From Piscinibacter sp. XHJ-5 (GTDB taxonomy: Bacteria > Pseudomonadota > Gammaproteobacteria > Burkholderiales > Burkholderiaceae_C): a stretch of 64,000 nucleotides of DNA. The translations under genes and the position numbers were made by a program. Below are positions 53,698 to 62,503 of this stretch, one piece after another. The notes below the pieces were generated by a model. The model worked only from the letters and a program-made list of their open reading frames with translations. It was not told the origin of the DNA and searched no databases. The stretch spans positions 372,001 to 436,000 of the forward strand of contig NZ_CP123228.1 of assembly GCF_029855045.1 (NCBI RefSeq). The letters are read 5' to 3'. Numbering within the stretch: position 1 is the stretch's first letter; each line of letters begins with the position of its first letter.

Positions 53698-53842
53698 CAT
53701 GCCGCTGTGTTAGATTTGGCCTCTAACTGGTATTGACCACAGGCGTTCCGCATGCCGGCGCCGCCAAGCGGATCCCGGGCCTCGCCAGTGGGCAACATCC
53801 GCAAGTGATCGCCTGACGCGGCACGCGATCACATCAAAAGAC

Positions 53843-53886
53843 AGTAATACCAATTGACACATTGGTATTACTGGTACTAAACTGGT
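53843..53886 (+). promoter_or_regulatory. Promoter/operator of the nag operon
   Basis: A perfect 12-bp inverted repeat, AGTAATACCAAT (53843-53854) and ATTGGTATTACT (53861-53872), separated by TGACAC. The TTGACA at 53854-53859 could be a -35 box, with TACTAA or TAAACT downstream as -10, so binding would block RNA polymerase. Further TGGT half-sites follow at 53872 and 53883. The block is shared with the exb promoter. The rest of the gap from 53698 holds another half-site (ACTGGTATTGACC near 53727) and nothing else clear. Confidence 0.75.
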
Positions 53887-53942
53887 TTTATCTCGCGGGC
53901 CAAGCCCGCATCAACACACACACACGCGCCGAAAGGCGATCC

Positions 53943-54827
53943 ATGGTCGAGTTTCTGGTCGGAGTGGATGGGGGCGGCACGGCCACGCGTGCGCTGGTGG
54001 CACGACGCGATGGTGCGGTGCTGGGCCAAGGTCATGCCGGGCCTTCGGCGCTCGGTCAGGGCATCGCGCCTGCGTGGACGCAGGTGCAGCTCGCGATCCG
54101 CCATGCATTCGATGACGCCGGCTTGCCGGTGCCGGGATGGAACCGTTGCGCGCTCGGCGCGGGCCTGTCGGGTGTGAGCAACCGGCCGTGGCGCGACGAG
54201 TTCGTCGCGCGCAACGTGGGCTTCGCGCGCCTCATCGCGGAGACCGACTCGTTCACCATGCTGCTCGGCGCGCACGGCGGCAAGCCGGGCGCGATCGTCG
54301 CGGCAGGCACCGGCAGCATCGGCGAGGTGCTGCGACCCGACGGCTCGCGCTTCTCCGTGGGCGGCTGGGGCTTCCCGGTGAGTGACGAAGGCAGCGGCGC
54401 CTGGCTCGGCTTGCGCGCCGTCCGGCTCGCGCAGTGCGCGACGGACGGTCGCATCAACGCGGGGGCGCTGGTGCGCCACATCTGGGCCCACTGCGGCGCC
54501 GATCGCGACACCTTGCAGGCCTGGTGCGACCATGCCGGCCAGTTCGCGTACGCCCAGCTCGCGCCGGCCGTGTTCGACAACGAGCCCGCCGATCCGGCAG
54601 CCGCACAGCTGCTGGCCCATGCGGCGGCCTCGCTCGACGCGATCGCGCTCGCGCTGGATCCGCAGGGCGGCCTGCCGCTGTCGGTGTGCGGCAGCATCGG
54701 CCGCCGCCTCGCGCAGCGCTTGTCGCCCGCGGTGCGCAGCCGCCTCGTCGATGCGGCGGACGGTCCGGCCGCCGGCGCGCTCACCCTCATCCGACGTGCC
54801 GTCGAGACGGAACCGAACTTCGAATGA
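53943..54827 (+). CDS. nagK: N-acetylglucosamine kinase-like protein (BadF/BcrA ATPase family)
   Basis: A 294-aa sugar kinase with the ASKHA fold. The phosphate-1 motif is FLVGVDGGGTATRALV, the phosphate-2 region is IVAAGTGSIGEVLRPDG, and GGWGFPVSDEGSGAWLGLRA is the conserved hexosamine-kinase block. It phosphorylates GlcNAc (or GlcN) at C6 after uptake without a PTS. First gene of the nag operon; its stop overlaps the regulator's ATG. Confidence 0.88.
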   Translation: MVEFLVGVDGGGTATRALVARRDGAVLGQGHAGPSALGQGIAPAWTQVQLAIRHAFDDAGLPVPGWNRCALGAGLSGVSNRPWRDEFVARNVGFARLIAETDSFTMLLGAHGGKPGAIVAAGTGSIGEVLRPDGSRFSVGGWGFPVSDEGSGAWLGLRAVRLAQCATDGRINAGALVRHIWAHCGADRDTLQAWCDHAGQFAYAQLAPAVFDNEPADPAAAQLLAHAAASLDAIALALDPQGGLPLSVCGSIGRRLAQRLSPAVRSRLVDAADGPAAGALTLIRRAVETEPNFE

Positions 54828-55564
54828 AAAGAGCCACCTTCGAATTCAAGCCGGATGCGCGCGACAGCTCTCCGCTGTACGTGCAGCTCGCACGCAAGCT
54901 CGGGCAGGCGATCCGCGAGGGCCGGTACCAGGCCGACGAAGCGCTCCCGTCCGAGCGCCTGTTGTCGGAGTCGCTCGACGTGTCGCGCGTCACCGCGCGC
55001 AAGGCGATCGACCAGCTCGTCGAGCAGGGTCTGATCGTGCGGCGGCGCGGCTCGGGCAACTACATCGCGCCGCGCATCGAGCAGCCGCTGTCGCGGCTCA
55101 CCAGCTTCTCCGAGGAGCTGCACCAGCGCGGCTACACGCCGTCGTCGAAGTGGCTCGAGCGTGTCATCACCGCCGCCGTGCCCGACGAGCAGCTCAGCCT
55201 CGGCCTGTCGCCCGGCGCGCGCGTCGCGCGGCTGGAGCGGCTGCGCCTCGCCGACGAGGTGGTCATGGCCTACGAGGTCAGCGTGCTGCCGCAAAGCGTG
55301 TTGCCGCATCCCGAGGCGGTCGACGGCTCCCTGTACGAGTACCTCACGAGCATTCGCCAGGCTCCGGTGCGCGCGCTGCAGCACATTCGCGCGCTGAATG
55401 CGCAGCCGCGGCTGGCGGAGCAGCTCGGCGTGCCGGTCGGGCAGGCGGTGCTGTTCATCACCCGCATCGGCTACCTCGAATCCGGCCAGGCCGTCGAGCT
55501 CACGCACTCGTACTGCCGCAGCGACTACTACGACTTCGTCGCCGAAATGAGGCGCGAAGGATGA
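54824..55564 (+). CDS. GntR-family regulator of the nag operon (HutC/UTRA type)
   Basis: 246 aa. Winged HTH at about residues 15-85 (ALPSERLLSESLDVSRVTAR, GLIVRRRGSGNYIAPRI), then a UTRA domain (LTSFSEELHQRGYTPSSKWL and ITRIGYLESGQAVELTHSYC). It matches the NagQ/NagR class that senses GlcNAc-6-P or GlcN-6-P. It lies within the operon between nagK and nagA with four-base overlaps on both sides and probably binds the TGGTA-type boxes. Confidence 0.88.
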   Translation: MKRATFEFKPDARDSSPLYVQLARKLGQAIREGRYQADEALPSERLLSESLDVSRVTARKAIDQLVEQGLIVRRRGSGNYIAPRIEQPLSRLTSFSEELHQRGYTPSSKWLERVITAAVPDEQLSLGLSPGARVARLERLRLADEVVMAYEVSVLPQSVLPHPEAVDGSLYEYLTSIRQAPVRALQHIRALNAQPRLAEQLGVPVGQAVLFITRIGYLESGQAVELTHSYCRSDYYDFVAEMRREG

Positions 55565-56682
55565 CGCGCCTCGCCGGACACATCCTCACCCCCCACGGCT
55601 TCATCGCGGGGACGATCGAATTCGCCGACGGCCGCGTCGCGCGCATCGAAGGCTCGCCGATCGGCGCCGATGCGGTGCGCGGGTCCGACAAGCCGAAGGT
55701 GCTGCCCGGCTTCATCGACCTGCATGTGCACGGCGGAGGCGGCCGCGACATCATGGAAGGCGGCGATGCCGCGACGCGGGTGGCCGAGCTGCATGTCGCG
55801 CACGGCACCACCTCGCTGCTGGCGACGACGATGACCGCCCCGGTCGCCGACCTGGAGACTGCCTTCGCCGGCTTGAAGGCGGTGTGCGCCGGCGGCTCGC
55901 CCAACACCGCGCGCGTGCTCGGCGTGCACCTCGAGGGCCCGTACATCAATGCCGGCAAGCTGGGCGCGCAGCCCAACTACGCGCGGCCCTTCGACGCCGC
56001 CGAGCTGAAGCGCCTGAACGACATGGCGCCGATCCGCCTGATCACGGTGGCGCCCGAAGTGCCGGGCAACATGGAAGCGATGCAGGCGCTGATCGCCGCC
56101 GGCTACAAGGTGCAGATCGGCCACACGCTGGGCACCTACGAGGACGGCGTCGAGGCGCTGGCGCGCGGTGCGGGCGGCTTCACGCACCTGTTCAACGCGA
56201 TGACGGCGCTGCACCACCGTGAGCCCGGCATGGTGGGCGCGGCCCTCGCGCACGCGACCTACTCCGAGATCATTCCCGACCTGCTGCATGCGCATCCGGG
56301 CGCGATTCGCGTCGCGCTGCGCTCCATTCCGTGCCTGTACTGCGTCACCGACTCGACGGCCGCGGCCGGCATGCCCGACGGCCAGTACCGGCTCGGCCGC
56401 CACCGCGTCACCAAGTGCCTGGGTGGCGTGCGACTGGCGGACGGCACGCTGGCCGGCTCCACGCTGACGATGGACCAGGCGCTGCGCAACCTGGTCGACA
56501 AGCTCGGGCTCGACCTGGCCGACGCCTCGCGCCGCGTCTCCACCTTCGCGGCCGACTACATCGGCGCCCCCGACCGCGGCCGCCTGGCGACCGGCGCCTG
56601 GGCCGATGCCGTCGTGCTCGACCGCGACCTGAAACTGACGGACGTTTATGTGGAAGGGAATCCCATTGACCGCCAGCGATGA
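55561..56682 (+). CDS. nagA: N-acetylglucosamine-6-phosphate deacetylase
   Basis: A 373-aa amidohydrolase converting GlcNAc-6-P to GlcN-6-P and acetate. Metal and active-site blocks: FIDLHVHGGGGRDIMEGGDA, VLGVHLEGPYINAGKLGAQP (metal Glu), VQIGHTLGTYED, FTHLFNAMTALHHREPG and VTDSTAAAGMPDGQY (catalytic Asp). The single-metal Glu-His-His arrangement of NagA is complete. It overlaps the deaminase gene by 35 bp if that gene starts at 56648. Confidence 0.95.
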   Translation: MTRLAGHILTPHGFIAGTIEFADGRVARIEGSPIGADAVRGSDKPKVLPGFIDLHVHGGGGRDIMEGGDAATRVAELHVAHGTTSLLATTMTAPVADLETAFAGLKAVCAGGSPNTARVLGVHLEGPYINAGKLGAQPNYARPFDAAELKRLNDMAPIRLITVAPEVPGNMEAMQALIAAGYKVQIGHTLGTYEDGVEALARGAGGFTHLFNAMTALHHREPGMVGAALAHATYSEIIPDLLHAHPGAIRVALRSIPCLYCVTDSTAAAGMPDGQYRLGRHRVTKCLGGVRLADGTLAGSTLTMDQALRNLVDKLGLDLADASRRVSTFAADYIGAPDRGRLATGAWADAVVLDRDLKLTDVYVEGNPIDRQR

Positions 56683-57721
56683 CCGCCCCGCGCGCGCGCG
56701 GCCCTCGCGCATGCTCGTCGAAGCGAGGGACGCCGCGGCCGCCGTGTCGCGCCAGCTCGCGCAGGACGACCTCGCATACAGCAACTTCGGCGCGCTGCTG
56801 CGGCTGAAGGCGCCGACGTCGCTGCTGACGATCGCGCGCGGCAGCTCCGACCATGCGGCGCATTTCATGGCCTACCTGATCATGGCGCGCCTCGGCCGGC
56901 TGGTGACGTCGCTGCCGATGTCGCTGATCACGCTGTACCAGTCGCAGATCGTCTGCGATGGCCTGACCTCGTTCGCGTTCTCGCAATCGGGCCAGAGTCC
57001 CGACCTGGTCGCGCCGACGCGCTTCTTCAGCGAAGGCGGTGCCACCACGGCCGCCTTCGTCAACGATCCCGACTCGCCGCTCGCGCGCGCCGCACAGTGG
57101 GTGTTCCCGCTGCATGCCGGCGAGGAGACCAGCGTGGCCGCGACGAAAAGCTTCATCGCGCAGCTCGTCGCCGGCGCCCGTCTGGTGGCCGCCTGGCAGG
57201 ACGACCTGGTGCTGCAGGCGGCGCTGTCGGCGCTGCCCGGCGTGCTGTCGCGCGCTGCGCACACCGACTGGGGCGCGGCGATCGAGGCCTTGCAGTCCAC
57301 CGACCGGTTGTTCGTGATCGGCCGGGGCACCGGGCTGCCGGTGGCGCTGGAAGCGGCGCTGAAGTTCAAGGAGACCTGCGCGATCCAGGCCGAGGCGTTC
57401 TCCGGCGCCGAAGTGCAGCACGGGCCGATGGCCCTGATCGATGAGGGCTATCCGCTGCTCGTGTTCGCGCCGCGCGGACCCGCGCAGGCGGGCCTGCTGT
57501 CGCTGGCCGACGAGATGCGGCTGCGCGGCGCGCGCGTGCTGCTGGCCGCGCCCGCCGGCACGCCGGGCTGCACGCTGCCCATCGTCGAGACCGCGTCGGT
57601 GGAGCTCGACTCGATCTCCCTGATCCAGAGCTTCTATCCCATGGTCGAGGCACTGGCGCGCTTGCGCGGCTTCGACCCGGACCGGCCGCGCCATCTTCAC
57701 AAGGTGACGAGGACCCAATGA
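56648..57721 (+). CDS. Glucosamine-6-phosphate deaminase, NagB-II type (SIS domains)
   Basis: Up to 357 aa with two SIS domains, homologous to the isomerase half of GlmS but without the glutaminase, as in NagB-II. First SIS: LLTIARGSSDHAAHFMAYL and SFAFSQSGQSPDLVAP; then ETSVAATKSFIAQLV; second SIS: LFVIGRGTGLPVALEAALKF and EVQHGPMALI. It makes fructose-6-P and ammonia from GlcN-6-P. Start is uncertain: ATG 56648, or TTG 56666 (gives MTASDDRPAR), which has AAGGGA 7 nt upstream. Confidence 0.88.
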   Translation: MWKGIPLTASDDRPARARPSRMLVEARDAAAAVSRQLAQDDLAYSNFGALLRLKAPTSLLTIARGSSDHAAHFMAYLIMARLGRLVTSLPMSLITLYQSQIVCDGLTSFAFSQSGQSPDLVAPTRFFSEGGATTAAFVNDPDSPLARAAQWVFPLHAGEETSVAATKSFIAQLVAGARLVAAWQDDLVLQAALSALPGVLSRAAHTDWGAAIEALQSTDRLFVIGRGTGLPVALEAALKFKETCAIQAEAFSGAEVQHGPMALIDEGYPLLVFAPRGPAQAGLLSLADEMRLRGARVLLAAPAGTPGCTLPIVETASVELDSISLIQSFYPMVEALARLRGFDPDRPRHLHKVTRTQ

Positions 57722-59199
57722 GCGGGCGGCCCTTCTTCCCCGGCGAGCTCGTGATGGTCGACATCCGCGGCACCTCGCTCGACAAGGCGCAGGCGGCCTT
57801 CCTGCGCGACCACCACATCCGGGCCGTGTGCCTGTTCCGCGGCAACCTCGGCACCGAGGCCGAAGTGCGCCGGCTCACCGCCGACCTGCGCGACGCGATG
57901 GGCGAGCATGCGCTGATCGGGCTCGACCAGGAAGGCGGCTCGGTGGTGCGCGCCACGTTCCTGCCGCAACCGCCGGCCGCAATGGCGCTCGGCGCCGCGG
58001 GCGACGAAACGCTGGCCGAGGACGTCGGCGCCGCCGTGTCGCGCGGCTTGCGCAGTCTGGGCATCAACTGGAATTTCGCGCCGGTGCTCGACGTCAACAA
58101 CAACCCGGCCAATCCGGTCATCGCCGAGCGCAGCTTCTCCGAAGATCCGCAGCAGGTCGTGCGGCTGGCCGGCGCCTGGATGCGCGGCGCGCTGCGCGAA
58201 GGGGTGGCCTGCTGCGTCAAGCACTTCCCGGGGCACGGCGACACCCACGTCGACTCGCACCACGACCTCCCGGTGGTCGACAAGCCGCTGGAGGCGCTGC
58301 GCGCGCTCGAGTTCCTGCCGTTCGAAGCGCTGAAGGACGCGGCGCCGGCGATGATGACCGCGCACATCGTCTACCCCCAGCTCGACCCCGACCACCCCGC
58401 GACGCTGTCGCGCCGCATCCTCGGCGAGCTCTTGCGCGAGCGCTGGGGCTACGACGGCGTGGTCATCACCGATTCGCTGGTCATGAAGGCCATCCATGCA
58501 CGCTACGGTCACCATCGTGCCGCCGTGCTCACGCTGCAGGCCGGCGCCGACATGGCGATGGCGCTCGGGGCCCAGGCGGACCAGGCCGCCGCGTTGCAGG
58601 CCATTGCCGAGGCGCAGGCCAGCGGTGCGCTGGCGCTCACCCAGCTGCTGCGCGCGCGTGATCGACTCGACGGTCTCGCGGCGCGCTTTCCGGCGCAGGC
58701 GGGCGACTATGCAAGCGCGCAGCGCGACAGCGACGATCGTCTGATGCGTGCCGCCTGGGCCGCCGGCCTGACGGCCGTGGGCGCGCCGGTTCCGCCGCGC
58801 CGCGACGAGCCGCTGCGGGTGTTCACCCAGCGCAGCGTGCCGTGCGATGGCGTCTCCGAGGCGGGCCCGGGCGCCGAGGACGTCGCGCGGCTGTTTGCCG
58901 GCTTCGACGATGTCGAGCTGGTGCAACTGGGCGACCTGCAGGAGCTCGACTGGGCACGCATTCCGCGCGATGGGCGCCTCAGCGTGCTCGCCTCCAACCA
59001 CCGGGGTCGTTATGCGGCCAGCAGGCAGTGGCGACCCGACCTGCACCTGGTGCTGTGGAATCCGTTCCAGTCCCTCGACATCGACGCGCCGTCGGTGATC
59101 ACCTGGGGCTACGCCACCGGCGCGCTCGACGCCTTGCGGGCCTGGCTCGAGGGCCGCGCCGTGGCGCCCGGGCGCTCGCCGGTGCGGCTGCAGCCCTGA
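57718..59199 (+). CDS. nagZ: Family 3 beta-N-acetylhexosaminidase (NagZ-like)
   Basis: 493 aa. GH3 N-terminal barrel with LIGLDQEGGSVVRATFLPQP, the NagZ-diagnostic KHFPGHGDTHVDSHHDLP (acid/base His-Asp dyad) and the nucleophile Asp in VVITDSLVMKAI. A C-terminal domain of about 150 residues follows, which makes it longer than cytoplasmic NagZ (about 340). It has no signal peptide, so it probably cleaves imported chitooligosaccharides or muropeptide-derived disaccharides in the cytoplasm. ATG overlaps the deaminase stop. Confidence 0.9.
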   Translation: MSGRPFFPGELVMVDIRGTSLDKAQAAFLRDHHIRAVCLFRGNLGTEAEVRRLTADLRDAMGEHALIGLDQEGGSVVRATFLPQPPAAMALGAAGDETLAEDVGAAVSRGLRSLGINWNFAPVLDVNNNPANPVIAERSFSEDPQQVVRLAGAWMRGALREGVACCVKHFPGHGDTHVDSHHDLPVVDKPLEALRALEFLPFEALKDAAPAMMTAHIVYPQLDPDHPATLSRRILGELLRERWGYDGVVITDSLVMKAIHARYGHHRAAVLTLQAGADMAMALGAQADQAAALQAIAEAQASGALALTQLLRARDRLDGLAARFPAQAGDYASAQRDSDDRLMRAAWAAGLTAVGAPVPPRRDEPLRVFTQRSVPCDGVSEAGPGAEDVARLFAGFDDVELVQLGDLQELDWARIPRDGRLSVLASNHRGRYAASRQWRPDLHLVLWNPFQSLDIDAPSVITWGYATGALDALRAWLEGRAVAPGRSPVRLQP

Positions 59200-59219
59200 G
59201 ATCCGTTCGAAGGAACACC

Positions 59220-60503
59220 ATGACCCCTGGCCGTTCTCCCATCACCTGGGTGCCCACGCTCTACTTCATCGAAGGCCTGCCGTTCTTCACGATCGCGATG
59301 ATCGTCGGGCAGATGTACAAGAGCATGGGCGTCGACAACGCCACCATCGGCCACTACACCGCGCTGCTGGGCCTCGCCTGGGTGTTCAAGCCGCTGTGGA
59401 GCCCCTTCCTCGAGCTCGCGCCCAACAAGAAGACCGTCGTGGTGGTGTTCCAGTACGTCGGCGCGGCCGCGATGGGACTGGTGGCGCTGTCGCTGCAGCT
59501 GCCCGCCTGGTTCGCCGTCGGCGTCGCGGTGCTGAGCTTCCTGGCCTTCGCGTCGGCCACGCACGACATCGCGGCCGACGGCTTGTACATCGCGAGCCTC
59601 ACCACCCGACAACAGGCGATGTATGCCGGCTGGCAGGGTGCCTTCTTCAATGCCGGGCGCCTGATGGCAGCGGGCGGCGTGCTGGTGCTGGCCGGCAGCC
59701 TCGAGAAGCGCATGCCGGCGGCCCAGTCGTGGACGACGATCTTCGCCGGCCTGAGCCTGCTGATGGTCGTCTTCGCCAGCTATCACCTGTGGGCGCTGCC
59801 GAACAGCGCCAACGCCGCGCGCGAAGACCGCTCGCTGCGTGGCACCGCGCTGCTGCTGCGCGAAGTGCTGGTGGACTTCTTCACCAAGCCGGGCATCTGG
59901 ATGGCGATCGTCTTCATCATCCTGTTTCGTGCCGGCGAGGGCCAGATCCAGACGATCGGCCCGCTGTTCCTGCGCGACCCGCGATCGGCCGGCGGCCTGG
60001 GGCTCACCACCGATCAGGTGGGCATCGTCTACGGCACGGCCGGCACCGTGGCGTTCATCGTCGGCAGCATTCTCGGGGGCTACTTCACCGCATGGCTGGG
60101 GCTCAAGCGCGCGCTGCCCTTCCTGATCCTCGGGATGAACCTGCCGAACCTGGTCTTCTACTTCCTCGCCACGACGCTGCCGAGCGAGCTCACGCTCATC
60201 GGCGCGGCGCTCAGCGTCGAGATGTTCGGCTACGGCTTCGGCTTCGTCGGCGTGATCCTCTACATCATGCAGGTGGTGGCGCAGGGCAGGTACACGACGG
60301 CGCACTACGCGCTCGGCACGGGGGTCATGCAGATCGGCTTCCTGCTGTTCAAGTGGATCAGCGGCGACATCCAGACCGCGCTCGGCTACCGGTCGTTCTT
60401 CCTGTGGGTGCTGGTGTCGGCGTTGCCCGTGCTGCTGATGGCGTGGTTCATGCACGTGCCGCAGACGGCCGCGCAGCCGGCGGCGCAGCCGGCCGAAGCC
60501 TGA
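59220..60503 (+). CDS. MFS transporter, AmpG-like
   Basis: A 427-aa protein with about 12 transmembrane helices. It begins WVPTLYFIEGLPFFTIAMIV, and AFASATHDIAADGLYIASLT is the characteristic AmpG/AT-1 motif region. AmpG imports GlcNAc-anhMurNAc muropeptides; in nag operons such proteins probably import GlcNAc or chitobiose across the inner membrane. AAGGA precedes ATG 59220. No PTS or ABC sugar transporter is encoded nearby, which supports a transport role here. Confidence 0.87.
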   Translation: MTPGRSPITWVPTLYFIEGLPFFTIAMIVGQMYKSMGVDNATIGHYTALLGLAWVFKPLWSPFLELAPNKKTVVVVFQYVGAAAMGLVALSLQLPAWFAVGVAVLSFLAFASATHDIAADGLYIASLTTRQQAMYAGWQGAFFNAGRLMAAGGVLVLAGSLEKRMPAAQSWTTIFAGLSLLMVVFASYHLWALPNSANAAREDRSLRGTALLLREVLVDFFTKPGIWMAIVFIILFRAGEGQIQTIGPLFLRDPRSAGGLGLTTDQVGIVYGTAGTVAFIVGSILGGYFTAWLGLKRALPFLILGMNLPNLVFYFLATTLPSELTLIGAALSVEMFGYGFGFVGVILYIMQVVAQGRYTTAHYALGTGVMQIGFLLFKWISGDIQTALGYRSFFLWVLVSALPVLLMAWFMHVPQTAAQPAAQPAEA

Positions 60504-60506
60504 CGC

Positions 60507-61415
60507 ATGCTGCGCCTTTCATCGCTGCTCGCCGCCGGCCTCATCGCCGGCTGCGCCGCGGCGCCCGCCGTGCCGGACGAAGTCTTCTTCGACGACTTCA
60601 GCGCCGCCGACATGCCCGCGCTCGCGCGCGACGGCTGGTCGGTGCGCGAGAAGGCGGGCCATCCCGGCATCGAGGGCGGCGCCTGGGGTCCGGGCACGGT
60701 GTCGCTGGTCGACGATCCCGAGCGCCCCGGCAACCGCCTGCTGCGCCTGGCGGCGCGCACCGACGGCTCGCCGCAAGGCACGTCCCAGGCGCAGGTGTGC
60801 CACGCGCGCAAGTATTTCGAGGGCACGTATGCGGCTCGCGTGCGCTTTTCCGAGGCCCCGTCCCAAGGGCCCGACGGCGACGTGGTCGTGCAGACCTTCT
60901 ATGCCGTCAGTCCGCTGCGCTTCGACTTCGATCCCGAATACAGCGAGCTCGACTGGGAATACCTGCCGAACGGCGGATGGGGCGACCCGCGCACGCGCTT
61001 GTACGGGGTCAGCTGGCAGACCGTCGGTCTCAAGCCATGGAAGGCCTACAACCAGGCGCACGAGTTGTTCCGGCCGCTGGATGGCTGGCACGTGCTGATG
61101 ATGCAGGCCGGCGGGGGCAAGACGCGCTTCTACCTCGACGGCGTGCAGCTCGACGAGCACGGCGGGCGCAACTACCCGGTCGTGCCGATGTCGATCAACT
61201 TCAACCTCTGGTTCTCGCCCGGCGGCTTGATCGCCGGCAGCCGCGCCGTGCGCGTGTACCAGCAGGACGTCGATTGGGTCTTCCATGCGCGCAACCGGCT
61301 GCTGTCGCCGGCCGAGGTCGACGCGGCGGTGAAGCATCTGCGCGAGCGGGGCACGGCCCACCTCGATCGGGTGCCGCCACTGAGTCCGCCGCTGGCGTCC
61401 GACTGCGACTTCTGA
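60507..61415 (+). CDS. GH16-like lipoprotein
   Basis: A 302-aa precursor with lipobox LIAGC (Cys16). The middle resembles the beta-jellyroll of GH16 enzymes: a YFEGTYAARVRFSEAP strand pair, then YSELDWEYLPNGGWG with the E-x-D-x-E catalytic layout, and HVLMMQAGGGKTRFYLDGVQ with FNLWFSPGG downstream. Characterized GH16 enzymes act on beta-glucans and galactans rather than chitin, so its substrate in a nag operon is open. It is probably periplasmic or outer-membrane attached. It overlaps the NagX-like gene by 1 bp. Confidence 0.78.
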   Translation: MLRLSSLLAAGLIAGCAAAPAVPDEVFFDDFSAADMPALARDGWSVREKAGHPGIEGGAWGPGTVSLVDDPERPGNRLLRLAARTDGSPQGTSQAQVCHARKYFEGTYAARVRFSEAPSQGPDGDVVVQTFYAVSPLRFDFDPEYSELDWEYLPNGGWGDPRTRLYGVSWQTVGLKPWKAYNQAHELFRPLDGWHVLMMQAGGGKTRFYLDGVQLDEHGGRNYPVVPMSINFNLWFSPGGLIAGSRAVRVYQQDVDWVFHARNRLLSPAEVDAAVKHLRERGTAHLDRVPPLSPPLASDCDF

Positions 61416-62476
61416 TGCGCGACCGGTTGGCCTCGGTCGACGCGTTGCGTGGCCTCACCGTGGCGGCGATGCTGCTGGTCAACGATCCCGGCGACTGGGG
61501 CCATCTGTTCGCCCCGCTGCAGCACGCGGTCTGGCATGGCTGCACGCCGACGGACCTCGTGTTTCCCTTCTTCCTGTTCCTCGTCGGCGTCTCGCTGTCG
61601 CTGTCACTGGGCCCTCGCGTGGAGGCCGGCGCCGACGCGGTGGCGCTGCGCCGCTCGGTGCTGGTGCGGGCCCTGCGAATCGTGTTGCTGGGCCTCTTGC
61701 TGCACGCGGTTGCGCACTGGCTGCTGGACACCCGCGCCTTCCGTCCGATGGGCGTGCTGCAACGCATCGGCTTGTGCTTCGCGGCGGGCGGCATGCTCGT
61801 CATTCACACGAAGCCGCGCACGCAGTGGGCGATGTTCCTGGCGCTCCTGGTCGGCTACACGCTCGCCATGGCGTGGGGCGGTCCGCTCACCAAGGAAGGC
61901 AATCTGGCGAGCCGCATCGACGGCGCACTGCTCGGGCGATTCGCCTACGAGTTCGATGCGGTGACCGGCCGCGGCCACGAGCCCGAGGGGCTGCTGAGCA
62001 CGCTCCCGGCCATCGCGACCACCCTGCTCGGCGTGCGCGCGGGGGATTGGCTGCGGCGCGGCCGGCTGCGCGCCATCGTTGGAGCGGCGGTCGCCGCGCT
62101 GGCGGCGGGGGTGCTCGCGTCGCTGGTGGTGCCGCTCAACAAGCAGCTGTGGACCTCCTCGTTCGTGCTGTGGACCGGCGGTTGGGCGCTGGCCGCCCTC
62201 GCGGTCGCGCACGTGGCCATCGACCGCCGCGGCGCGCCGGCGATCGGCCGCCGCTTCGGCGTCAACGCGATCGCCGCCTATGCCGGCTCGTGGCTGATGG
62301 CCTGCCTGCTGGCGGCTTGGGGGTGGCAGGGGCCGATCTACGCGCACGGCTTCGCCTGGATGACGCCGCTGGCCGGGCCGCAGCTGCCGTCGCTTGCCTA
62401 CGCGCTCGCCTTCGTCGGTGTCTGGTGGGCCATCGTCGCGCTGCTCGACCAGCGGCGGATCCACATCAAGATCTGA
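61415..62476 (+). CDS. nagX: NagX-like membrane acyltransferase (HGSNAT/DUF5009 family)
   Basis: A 353-aa inner-membrane protein with about 9-10 helices. It starts RLASVDALRGLTVAAMLLVN and has CTPTDLVFPFFLFLVGVSLS and MGVLQRIGLCFAAG, the family's conserved Asp-Leu-Val-Phe-Pro-Phe-Phe and Val-Leu-Gln-Arg-Ile blocks. Related to human heparan-alpha-glucosaminide N-acetyltransferase; bacterial NagX is a recurrent member of GlcNAc operons with unproven activity. Last gene of the nag operon. Confidence 0.87.
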   Translation: MRDRLASVDALRGLTVAAMLLVNDPGDWGHLFAPLQHAVWHGCTPTDLVFPFFLFLVGVSLSLSLGPRVEAGADAVALRRSVLVRALRIVLLGLLLHAVAHWLLDTRAFRPMGVLQRIGLCFAAGGMLVIHTKPRTQWAMFLALLVGYTLAMAWGGPLTKEGNLASRIDGALLGRFAYEFDAVTGRGHEPEGLLSTLPAIATTLLGVRAGDWLRRGRLRAIVGAAVAALAAGVLASLVVPLNKQLWTSSFVLWTGGWALAALAVAHVAIDRRGAPAIGRRFGVNAIAAYAGSWLMACLLAAWGWQGPIYAHGFAWMTPLAGPQLPSLAYALAFVGVWWAIVALLDQRRIHIKI

Positions 62477-62503
62477 GATGGACCTCTTTGCAGCTGCGAT
62501 GCT

